Below, one piece after another: positions 11,192 through 22,700 of a stretch of DNA of 64,000 nucleotides (within the stretch, counting starts at the first letter, position 1; every line of letters starts with the position of its first letter). The stretch covers positions 3,946,001 through 4,010,000 of the forward strand of contig OX465281.1 in the NCBI GenBank assembly GCA_949987705.1. The letters are read 5' to 3'. Source of the DNA: Thereva unica (Eukaryota > Arthropoda > Insecta > Diptera > Therevidae). Both the position numbers and the translations under genes were made by a program. A model generated the notes under the pieces. The model did not search any database and was not told where the DNA came from. It worked only from the letters and a program-made list of their open reading frames with translations.

Positions 11192-12018
11192 GGAACGAAG
11201 GAGGAACTTGCATCTCTTAAGAAATTCTGGCGGGAGGCTTGTGGGGCGATTTGGATTCTTTGATCATTCCATCACAGATCCTCCGTTAGGGGCCCATTAA
11301 ACGATAGGTTTTTTGCTGTCAGTTTATCACAGTTACTGTTATGACGCCAAATCTCACGTCTAAGGTGATGATTGATGTTAATACATATCTGTATATTTTC
11401 AATTTTCACCAATCACGACTGATGAAATTGATTGAGACGCTTACGTGAACGTGTAATGGACGCCTTAAAATAACCCCTAGGATGTTAAGAGTTAAGTCAG
11501 TCGTTAGGCCAGCTCCAGACTCACGCCGTGAACAGCCGTGAACAACCCGTGAACGCGAGTGTGTATGGTTTTCTCGTCTAGTTCGCTCCTTGTTTTTCCG
11601 TTTTGAGTAGATACGGTGTAAATTCTCTCCGTGAATGGTGTGGGTGTGAAGATGTCTTTACATTCTTTTCTCATTCTAAGATAGGATGCATATCGGTGTT
11701 ATCGAGAAAACTGAGTTACAATTAAAACATCTCTCTCCACTAAGGTATGGCTAAATCCTACACAAAAACACATTTATCGTGGTTATGCGATGCCACAAGT
11801 AGCAAAGTAGCCCCTGGATTATTTAGCCGCCATCGGGGGTAGCCTACAGCGTTCGAGCCGGGTGATGCGACCCGCAGAAATGCCCGACTTGCTGTGTTCA
11901 TGCCAGTAAATGCGTGTTGCTAGTATAAATACTAGAGATTTTTTATTTGAAAAATCACACGCGAGATTATGGGGGGAGGGAGGGGGTCGAGCCAAATCTC
12001 ACGAAATCTCACCAAGAG

Positions 12019-12744
12019 CTGTAACGGTCGTTTTTAAATTTTTTTTTGTGAAATCACCTTGCATCTGACTCGAAAATTCAAACAAACTAGGCGTAGAGAA
12101 AAAGGGCAAAAACTCATTTGATTAGACGGGGAGCTGGACATCTCATTTCAGCTGGCAGTAGGTCTGCTTCACTCTAGCCTAAGGGAAAGCACTGCACACG
12201 TTCGAGTATTCCCAATTCTGACAGATCCACACTTTTTTCGCCTGGTCTCTTCTGTCCGAAGGGATTTTCTCTCGTGCAAAGTTACAAACTCACACACGAA
12301 AACTTCGATTAAAGATGATTAAAAATCAAAAAATTACGATTTTTTCAGGTTTGATTTTTAGTTAATTTGAAAAAATTGTCTGGGGTTTCATGAATATAAA
12401 CGTGATTTCTTAGATTCCCCTTCTGATGGAACCCCTTACCGCACAATGTGCACTGAAACGGCTTCACAGTCGAATGTGTCTTACGATGTGATATTAAAGT
12501 TGATATACGATTGAATGATTTCTTACAAGTCTCACAAACATTTATGGTCGTTCAATTGAATGAATCGCTTGATGTTGTGTCAATGTTGATAGCTGACGAA
12601 ACGCCTTGCCGCATTCGTTACAAACAAAATTCCTTACATTCGAATGCGTTGGTAAATGTCGCATCAATGCATACTGATGTTGAAAATTCCTAGTGCATAT
12701 ACCGCATTCCCAGATTAAAAAAAGTTTAAAAACGACCGTTACAG
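12019..12744 (-). mobile_element. Small TIR element carrying four C2H2 zinc fingers
   Basis: Perfect 20-bp inverted repeats CTGTAACGGTCGTTTTTAAA lie at 12019-12038 and 12725-12744. Between them, on the minus strand about 12720 to 12405, are four consecutive C2H2 fingers. The first two read in one frame (CGICTRNF...HLPTH; CNECGKAF...HQAIH). The next two (CETCKKSF...HRKTH; CTLCGKGF...) read after a one-base shift near 12545. No transposase is visible. It interrupts the shell element in its ...ATCTCACCA/GGG... subterminal region, which is uninterrupted in the copy near 48970. Best read as a MITE-like unit that picked up a host zinc-finger exon. Confidence 0.6.
12405..12720 (-). pseudogene. C2H2 zinc-finger array, frameshifted
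   Basis: The fingers follow CX2CX12HX3H, with linkers near the usual length (THSNVRNFVCNECG; IHSIERP). A shift after IERP breaks the array, so no intact protein is encoded. There is no start codon in frame. Inferred source is a host multi-finger transcription factor; which one cannot be told. Confidence 0.6.
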
Positions 12745-13178
12745 GGCGGAGGGTGGGGGGGATCGAAAAATCGCAAAGATCACCTCACGTAATTAATGGA
12801 CGGCCCCAAATGAAATAGTTGTTAATTTGTTGTTTTATTGTATACCTAAACCGTTTACAATAAAATTGTAAACGTGAAATTAAATCAAATTGCGCAGAAT
12901 TTAACGCGTTTCGAACTCGTTAAGTTTGTGACAAAGTTACTCGCGCCACAAACTTCACACACTTAAATTTAACTACAAATGTCTTTCAAGCTTTAAGTTT
13001 TAAAAATCGCGCACAAATTCATACGGAAAGGTACGTGACGTTCTCAAATAAGAATTGTGACTGCGCAGCTCACTCTGGAGCTTACAAAACATAGCCAGTA
13101 CACACTCTACAAACATATGTGAAACATTTGTGTTCCTCTTTTTTTCTTCTTTACTCAAAAATTAAACAAAAATTATAT

Positions 13179-13184
13179 TTTATT
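13179..13184 (-). terminator. Candidate bbc polyadenylation signal
   Basis: An AATAAA hexamer reads on the minus strand 385 bp past the bbc stop codon. If used, the 3' UTR contains the 107-bp hairpin element at 13293-13399. Other AATAAA matches are likely in such AT-rich DNA, so this is only the first well-placed candidate. Confidence 0.3.
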
Positions 13185-13292
13185 GGAGATTTCAAAATAA
13201 CCTATCGCGGAACACACACAAACGGATAAAACCCAAAATGTTTTGCTTAAACAGCGCGCGCGCGCGGGCGCAAAGCGAACTCTTATACACAG

Positions 13293-13399
13293 GGTATTTT
13301 CATAAACGCAGAACTGCCGCAGTACTGCAAAATTCAGCAATTGGTAGTCTGTAGCTGAATTCTGCAGTACTGCGGCAGTTCTGCGTTTATGAAAATACC
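13293..13399. repeat. Near-perfect hairpin MITE beside the bbc 3' end
   Basis: The arms of about 48 bp start GGTATTTTCATAAACGCAGA and are almost identical in inverse. CACAG flanks both sides (13288-13292 and 13400-13404). The alternative reading is GGG tips with ACA duplicated. It lies 170 bp beyond the bbc stop, so probably within or just after its 3' UTR. Confidence 0.75.
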
Positions 13400-13568
13400 C
13401 ACAGTATTGAAACAAGAAAAAAAAAATATATAATATATAAATCCATTCTATAGTACATAATTTATGAGAGAGAGAGAAAAAACTATTTTCAAGGTAAAGA
13501 AAAAAAATTAATAATAATACAAAGTACCTACAATTTTACAACAATTAAAAAAATACTGTCCATCAGTT

Positions 13569-13781
13569 CTAATGAAGCTGTTGCTGTTGTAGCTGCTGTT
13601 TTTTGCTAGATTTACCCTGTTTCCGGTGGGGATGGGTGCCGTTTTTGTCATGAGATATTCCACTACTTGAACTACTCGCAGATAATGGCGGACTGGCGCC
13701 CTGGCCCGCCGCGGGTGGCCTAGGCGGATACGGAATTCGAAATAATTCTATGTGAAAATGATCACAAATTTCTATACATAT
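13569..13781 (-). CDS. bbc: bbc last coding exon (C-terminal tail)
   Basis: 70 codons and a TAG stop. It starts [20 protein letters not shown], the conserved end of the membrane domain. A low-complexity cytosolic tail follows, rich in Ser, Lys and Gln and ending QQQQLH. Acceptor ttttcag|ATATG. The tail is encoded by GC-richer DNA than its surroundings. Confidence 0.9.
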   Translation of the reverse strand: MCIEICDHFHIELFRIPYPPRPPAAGQGASPPLSASSSSSGISHDKNGTHPHRKQGKSSKKQQLQQQQLH

Positions 13782-16700
13782 CTGAAAAATTTTAACACAA
13801 GTTATTAAGTTATTATCTATATATTTTTTGTAGATTATTATTAAGGATGTACATAAGTTCTCGTCTTGGTGGAATGAACAATTAAATGGACTTTGGGGGT
13901 GGTTTGATAACTAAACAGCTTCCAGATACAGGAATACTTAAATGAAGAGAGAACTAGACAAGGGTACAAAGGAAATCGCCAGATCAGCAAAGAGTTTCAG
14001 CCAGGACTGGACATCCATAGAAGGGAACCTATTAACAAACCCTGATAATATAAAAGGAAGGTGGAGAATATTTTTAAAATTTATTGAATCCTTGCAATAT
14101 TAGTGCTTCTTGATTTCTCGAAAGCTTTCGACCTCTTCTACAGGTGCCTTCTGGTGTTCCACAAGGTTCAATTCTTGGTCCCCTACTATTTTCATTATAT
14201 ATCAATGATCTATCGATCCCTTACTATCGGCCACTGTTACTTTCATCTGTATGCTTATGATCTCCAATTGTATACCTCTTGCCAGATTGATTCTTGTATT
14301 TCTGACTTGAATAGCACTCTCTCGAATAAATGAGTGGAGTGCTCTCAACTACCTTACTTACAACTACTTACTTATTATAAACAGCTTCGTAACCTCATCA
14401 ATGCTAAGGTTAAGTCTGCCAAACGTGAGTTCTATTCCCACAAACTTGATCCTACTCTAAATCCTAAACAACTCTGGTTAGAACTCAGGATTCTTCCATT
14501 TCTTGCTAAGGCCTTTGAGAAAACTCTCTTTGTGCAAGTCCTCCGATATCTTGAAACCAATAACTTCCTTTGTAAATTCCAATCTGGTTTCAGTAAATCC
14601 GATAGCTGTGAGACTGCTGTATTAAAGGTGAATTCTGATCTTCGTTCTGCGCTCGACCTGGGTGACTGCGATATTGGTCCTTCTTGATTTTTCTAAGGCT
14701 TTCGATTCTGTGGTGCACTCAGTTTTACTTTCCAAACTTAGTCAACTCTTCCACTTTTCTTCTTCTGCTACTCGGCTTATCTCTTCCCTTCTTACCAATA
14801 GGCTTCAATGGTTCGCCATAATAGCACTTTATCCTCTTTCCTTCCCGTGCCTTTGGGAGTACCGCAAGGCTCAATTCTTGGCCCTCTCCTTTTCTCTTTG
14901 CATATTAATGACCTTCCCTCTATAATCCATCACTGCTCCTTTCACCTGTATGCTGGTGATCTCCAGCTATACACCTCATGTCCTCCGAATCAGATTGAAT
15001 CCTGTATTTCTCAACTTAATAGTACCCAATCCCAAATAAGTGAATGGAGTTCTATCAACTTCCTTAAACTAAATCCTAAGAAATCTCAAGTACTTCTGCT
15101 TAGCCGTCGTTTTCAGTCCCCTGACAGCATTCCATTTGTTCTACTTAATGGTGCTCCCCTCCCTACTCTTGAGTGTGTTAATAATCTTGGCATTGTTATT
15201 AATTCCAAATTATCTTGCTGTAATCAAGTCTCACTTATGCTTTCCAAGATTTATGGGACACTGCGAAAGCTTTGGCTTTATGGTAGTCTTCTGTCGTCCG
15301 CTGTTCGGCTCAAGCTTGTTAAATCCCTCATCGTACCACATTTCCTCTTTGGTTCCCTTGTATATATTGCCTTAGATTCAGCCTGCCGACAGCGCCTTAA
15401 AGTAGCTTTCAATGATTGCTTAAGATACATTTTTCAAATGCGAAGATCAGATCATGTGTCAAGTATACCAAAATTCCTTGCTAGGTTGTGACCTCTTTCG
15501 TTTTATTGATGTCATGGCTTTATTTCTTTTAAATAAGGTTCTATTCTCTAAAAGCCCTTCCTACCTTTTCGACTTCCTCTGTCCTCTTCGATCCATGCGT
15601 TCAACCAAATTTCTCATTCCAGCTCATTGTTCGTTAATTGGTAGTCGCTCCTTCTTTGTGCATTCGTTTCGACTTTGGAATAATCTTCCCTGTCTGATTC
15701 AAAGAATGAGCTCAGGCTTTCAGAAGGCAAGCATCTCTATTTCTTTCTTCCTCCTCTTTTTCTTCTTAGAAGATTTTCTATCCACTTATTTCCTTTCATA
15801 TCTACTTCTGTAACTATTATCCCGTCCTCTTTATCCCACTCACTATATTTATTTAAATTTAAGTTACGACTACCTGTTTTAAAATGTAGTACTCTAAAAG
15901 ATGTATGTTCGTTCTTGTGTACCTTTCCAATAAATTTATTCTTATTATTATTATTACCTTAAATTGAACCCTAAAAAATCACAAGTACTTGTGCTTAGTC
16001 GTCGTCCTATGCTCCCCGACAACATGCCACTCATTTGTCTGGGTAACATTCCTCTTCCCATTGTTGATCGGGTGCATAATCTTGGCTTTGCTATTAATGC
16101 TAAACTGACCTGCTGTGATGAACTCTCACTAATGCCAAGATTTATGGGACATTACGTAAGCTCTGGCTTTATGGCAGTCTCCTATCACCCACTGCGTTCG
16201 AACTTGTAAAATCTCTCATTTTTCCGCATTTCCTCTATAGGTCACTTGTTTACATTGTGTAAGATTCATCCTGTCGAGAACGAGTTAGTGTAGCATTCAA
16301 TGATTGCTTACGCTTTATCTTCCTCCTGAGAAGGTCAGATCATATATCATCTGTTCGGAATTCACTAATAGGCTGGGACTTCTTTTGTTTTTTCGATACA
16401 TTTCTCTACGCTAAAAGCCCTTCTTACCTTACCGACTTCCTTACACCTTTGCAAACCTTGAGATCACTTATTCCATCGCATCTGTCTCCAATTGGTAGTC
16501 GTTCCTTTTTTGTGTGCTGAGTGAATACTTTAAGGTCAATCAACGTTTTCTTTCGGCTCTTTCTGACTAGTCCGCCGCAGATAACGATCTGCCTCAATGC
16601 GGCAGCACAGTTTTTTGTACTGAGTTCGACTGCACAAAGTGAAAAACTCCAGCCACGGCCGCTTAAGTTTGGTTTTCCCTTGCTCGAATGCGCTGCAGAC

Positions 16701-19700
16701 GAGGAGAGTCAATCCAAGCCCTGGCTCTACAGTAAACAAACAGAAAGAAAGTGACGAAGACTGTCCCAACTGCGAAATTATTGCCCAAATGCTCTTTCGC
16801 AAACACTTCCAACTGACACTCCTGCTTTTCCGAAAAGCATCCTAGCAAAAGCTAGTCCGAAGTGCAAGAACAAAGCAGAAAGCAGCAAGTCGTTCGTTAG
16901 TGGTCCTAGACACATGAAATCCAACACGGCATGACGAATCGAGCCTTTTTATTACCACCCCGAGACAGCGTTGTTCTGCTGCATTTGTTGCTCGTCTACC
17001 GAAAGGAACGACGCTCGTACGGCTCCACAAACTTCGGAAGCTTTAATCCTGCACCAAACTGCGTACGAGGGATGGCAGCTGTCATGGAATTTATACTTTT
17101 TTTATCCTTATCGTATACCTTTTGATTTTCATGTTGTATTGCCGCTATAGCGTTTTTGGCAGCAATTATGACTTCCTCTCGTGCGCCTTCGAACTCATGT
17201 AGAGCGAACTCTTCGATCATCTGCGCTAGCTTTAAGTCTCTGGCCCTGTGCATATCTACTCCAAACAGTACTTGTAATGGGCTTCTTTTCGTGCTGCGAC
17301 AGGGCGCTTTGTACTATGGAAACGTACCTGTGCCATTTCACGAGGTCTTCCACGTTGAGCATCGTCAAGACATCAACTATGGTGCAATTCATACGTTCGA
17401 CTTGACCATTTCCTCGAGGAACTCCCCGCGTAAAGATCCTCCTGTGAAGTGGGTTCCTCTGTTGGTTATATACCGCCCGGGATCCCCAAATGTTTGACTT
17501 TACAATTCCCACTTTTTTACGACTTCGTCCGAGGTGGCGTTCTTGACCGGGTAAATCCAACAAAATATAGTAAAGGCGTCGACTGCTACTAACAGCTACT
17601 AGTAGCAGTCGACGCCTTTACTATATGGGGTAAGAGCCCAAGATAATTCAAATGAAAGGTATGTAGGGGCCAATCGCCAATATCTAACGGATTTAAAAAT
17701 CCTTCTTTTGTGGCCACTATGACACATGGGACACAATTTCGTATAATCAGATCAATTGTCGAGGCTAGATGTGGGATAAAGTAGTGCTGGCGGGTGATCG
17801 CGATCACTCTTTCACATATCCTTGGTCGTGAATAATGTTCAAGACTTCTCTTTACAGCCTTCGGGGTACCACAAACGCATGCTGTCTTTCCAGGAACTTG
17901 TTACGTGACACAAATCTTTCAAATTCTCAGGAGCAGGAAGAGTCTAGGATATTTTGTATCCAGTAGTTACTATTATTTGTAAATTGAAAGATCAAAATCA
18001 AACCATCTCCTTAAGATCTCACAAAACGACAAGAACGTATACACATCCCCAATATAAAACATCGAACATCTTACCTGGGCACAATATCTAAATAAGTCTT
18101 GTGTACCCCAAAATAATGCAAACCACAAGACTCCAATTTCAGGAAGAAAACAATTGAAATATTGATTAAGGAATAACAGGCCTGGCCCAACAAGGCCCGA
18201 GTCTAAGTATTCCATTTCGCTGCGTGACATGTGTGCAATCTGAAATAAAAATAGTAGAATGACTTTTGTTAACACCAAATTTAAATAAGCTACTTACCAC
18301 AAGCTTGTTGGTTACTTTGGCAGCTACCATTCCGAAGCTGATTATGTATAAAGCTGGATGATTCTGGAAAATCTTTTCGGTTGACTTTTGTGCTATTATG
18401 AATGCTGGAACCACAACTAACGACAGCGGAATAATTGGTGAGAGCACACTTGTACCCTGTGCACGGTATGTATATGTAAGATATAGAAAAATAGTAGAAT
18501 ATTAATAAAGTTTTTCAGGTTTTGTTTTTGTTTTTTAAAGAATTATTTCATGATTTTTACAGTGTTTTTAAATTAAAACAATTAATTCAAGCTCTATAGT
18601 GTATTTTTGAGTGAAATACCCTCTTCTGTGATGTTTTCCTAATTTTGACGAAGTGCCAGATTCATGTATGCATTCAGACTTGGAATGAGAACGCGCCTGG
18701 ATATCTCGCCACAAAGTGATCTACTACCTCCTTTAGTAAAGACAATTAACTAAAGAAGATGAAGAAAAAATATAGCTCATATGAACGAAGAGGATTCTGC
18801 TCAGAAGGTTCTTTATGGTAAGAATTATTTGATGCGACAACAAGCTGGACTAAACTGACGCTAAAGAACCAGGGCGACCAAGCCTTATGGATGTCAAATG
18901 AGAGGTAATCGTCTCAGAATACGGGACGGCGAAGGGAGGTGTAGCTGGTAGTTCTCGTACTGGTAGAAATGTTGAGAGATATTCTACATATTCTTGACCG
19001 GATTCATATCGTAGTAGCTTTCATAACATTTAAAAGACATCTTCACTGGCAGGAGAAAGACTCTTAAGCAGTTCGAGAAAGAAGTGGACAAACGCGGTTG
19101 CAGCGGAACCGGAGTCAAACTGGAGAATCTCAGCCAGGAATCGAGCTTGTAATTTGAGTTAAAAACATTCCACTCTTAACATCATCAAAATGCTTTAAAC
19201 CTTTCAACCTGGAAGTTTTCTAAGGAAGTTTTTCTTCCTCTCATTGTCAGCTATCCCAATCACCTCAATACGCTCTATCAATTTGAATAAGTCTTTTAGC
19301 TTGCCGTGCGAAAGAAAGTGTGTGGCTGTGTATCTGTGTGTCTGCTTGTGCGTACCGTCACGCGTTGGAGCCAACCTGGAAGAGGCAGAAATCTGATTTT
19401 GAAATTTTACACACATGCATAGTTCGTGTGACAATGCAATCGGACCATTTTGTAAAAAAAATTAATATGGCGGTTCCAATATGGCGGCCGAATTTTGCAA
19501 TTGTGTTCTCCGACGGCATTGGTATTAAATGAAAGGATGAGACAAATAGAATACAAGCTGTCTGGCGTCATTCAAAAATCAAAATGGCGGCCAACAAATA
19601 ATGGCGGATTACCTTTTTCTTTACAGGCTACTCGGAATGGGTATAAAATAAAAGGGTATGAGAAATAAAATACGATAAGCTGTGTGGCGCCATTCCAAAT

Positions 19701-22700
19701 TCAAAATGGCGCAAACACAAAATGGGGGTTACGGTTTTCTTTACAAGCCACTTAGTATGGGTATCAAATTAAAGGGTATGACAAGTTGAATACTGTTGTG
19801 TCATTCAAAATGGTGACAAACAGAGCTTGGCTGCCAACACAAAACGGGTATTAACTTTTTCTTCATGACGCCCTCGGTATGTGTATTAAGTGAAAGTGTA
19901 TGACGAGTATAGTACAGTAAGCTGTGTGACGTCAATTTAAATCTGATATGGCGGTCACCAAAAAATGGCGGAGCACATATAATAAAAGTAGAAAGCAAAC
20001 CTATAGTTTAAAAAACCTAAAAACATAAGGTTTTTATTTCAAAATGAAAAAAATAATTTTGAATGTAAAAGTTTTTTGCTACAACCAGTATATGGGAACA
20101 ACCTTAAAAAGCGTGGGGCGCTAACGAAAACTACGATAGATAAAGATTCCTTGAATTAAGGAATGAGGGGGCAACCCACATGGTGAACACTGCGGCCAAG
20201 TTAGGCCTATTGTGTACGTACCCCAGTAGCGGAACAAACTATCAGCCTTCCGGATGAAGGCAAGAAGGTCTTTAATTGATGAAGACCGGACTTGGCCAGG
20301 ACCAGGATTTAAAAACTCTCTGATAAACGTTCTTCTACTAAGCCAGATTGGAGCAGGACATTCACAAAGAATATGTGTGGAAGTCTCGTCGCCTTCCAAG
20401 CAGAGTCGGCATTCTGTCTCTTGAGACAGTCCTTTGTTGTGGAGGTGGTACCGCAGTCCTACATGTCCAGTGGGATAACGCACCAGCAGCCTTAGGTCCG
20501 CTGTATATGGTCGGATACGCGGCAAATAGAAATGTTTGGGATATTGTTAAGGATATCCATGTATCCTTTGACCGTATAGAGCCAGTTGGATGAGATCTGA
20601 AGCCTCAAAGCACTTATGGCGGCGGGTTTCCATATGAAGAGATGCAAAGGGGTCAATCCAATGATTGCCTTCACTGCAGCTGTGGGACAGGTCCGCATAG
20701 CTCCGCTAATGGAGAGGTAAGCAAGCACTTGAGGTCGACGTAACCTGGGGCCAGTTCACGCAATTCGACGCCGACTGAAAACGACACGAAGCGAATTGAA
20801 AAACCTTACTATGGTTAACTATGGTAAACTTTTGTAGTACAAAAACACCGTGCTTAACTACAACGTAATCATTTCCATAACTTTTTGACGTTCAAAAAGT
20901 CTCCTGGTTAACCGTAGTAAGTTTTATGAACGCGCTTGGTATCGTTTTCAGTCGAATTGCGTGAACTGGCCCCTGTTTAGTCTTGGGCCACCAAATTATA
21001 GCCGCATAAGTGACCACAGGTTTAACGATCGTATTGAACATCCAGTACATCATTTGTGGTGTAACACCATTTGTCTTACCCAGAAGCCTTTTGCAGGCCC
21101 ATATGGCCCTTTTGGATTTGCTGATGACGTAGTCAAGTTGAGCGTTCTCTTGTCTAAATTTACTCCCAAATATTTGACTGAGTCTGTACTCTACTCAACT
21201 GTGGTACCCTGGATACTGTACTCAACTGTGGTACCCTGGATACAGATAGCACCTAGTTCCACTTTGGAGCGTTTGGAGAAAGGTACCAGGACAGCCTTAT
21301 TTGGGTTGATTGACAGACCCTCCTTGGTACACTATCTTTGAACTTCTCGCAGTGCTGTTCTCATGACCTCTGTAATGGTCAAGTCAAACTTCCCAGAGAC
21401 AATGATACATACTTTTGTCGCTTTTTTTTAAATCCAGAACGAGAGTGATTTTACAAAATCACTTGATAGAGCTGAAAGTTTAGAATAAATAATAATATTG
21501 TAATTTATATTGTTTATTAATTAATTTCAAGTGAAATTGAATTGTGCACTGTAAAAATCATGAAAAATAATAAAAAGAAATAAATTTTTATTTTATATAT
21601 TTATATCACAATACTTCTTTTGGCTTCTACTGACTAAGATCTAGTTATAAAACTTAAAAAAAATTAAAACAGACTGTTAAGCATAATGCAAAGCCGTGCA
21701 AGACAATATCACATAAAGCAAGCTAAAAAAGACAAGCACTTGTAAATGGGTATAGCATGCAGGACAAACATTTTCCATCATCATCATCATCAACAACAAC
21801 AACAAAAAATAAAGAAAAAATCTTTCTTTATTTGTTTAAACAATACACCACCATACACACACACCCACATTAAACACTATTCAAAAAACGAGAATATAGC
21901 AAAACACCGATTATTAATATTATTATTACCTATGGTAACTTTTACACTAAGATACTAGGTTTATATATATTCAGAGAGAGCAGTTACCACGTAGACAGAA
22001 TAGCAGTAGAGGAAAAAAAACATAAGACTTTCTCTTTTTTTTTTTGTAGAATCCAAATGCAATATTTATATATTAGGTATAGCCTAAATATTATTATAAT
22101 AATTTTTTTTCTGGTATTTTTAATGCTACAAAAATGCTTTCACGCACACTCAATATTAGATATGTGCATGTATTATATATATATAAAAGTAAATAAAGAA
22201 TTTTATATATATATTTTGTTTATATTTTGGTTTTTTTTTTTTGGTAGTGATATTTAAATATATACGAGAGTTTTACATGATTATTCTTACAGCAACTGTT
22301 GATCCGTTCTTTCCACATCCGCCAGTAAATATGACCTTTGCATAACGAAATGCTAGCAACCCATGAACACCAAATGCAAAATAAAGCGGAGCTATTCTTA
22401 CATCTCCACCTGTATACGGTAGCTAAATATGAAGAACTTAATTTTAGTTAAATCAATTAAATGAAGACACTAAATAAATGATTTTTTGATAATTAGTTGT
22501 GAGATAATTCCAACCATTGTATTTGAAGAGGCTGTTTTTTTATTTTTATTTATTTATTTGCAAAAGTTCCACGAAATTACGATTTTTTTATTTTTTTGTG
22601 AAATAATGAAACAGAGAAGAACGAAAAAAATAAATCTTGTTTCCTAGTTTATATATTTTTATTGTTTTTCACCTTTTATCCTTTCATTTTAAACCTCAAG

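Larger units (their letters stand above)
9223..12807. repeat. TIR transposon shell, GGGGTCGTCCATAAATTACG family, carrying nested insertions
   Basis: Left tip GGGGTCGTCCATAAATTA at 9223 and right tip (TAATTAATGGACGGCCCC) ending 12807 are inverted copies. Subterminal blocks CAAATATCACGTAATTTTTT and GTGAACAGCCGTGAAC match other members. Inside it are an hAT-like element (9265-10109), a LINE 3' relic (10245-10511), a Tc1/mariner-like element (10532-11191) and a zinc-finger-bearing element (12019-12744). AAA occurs on both flanks and may be the duplication. Confidence 0.65.
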
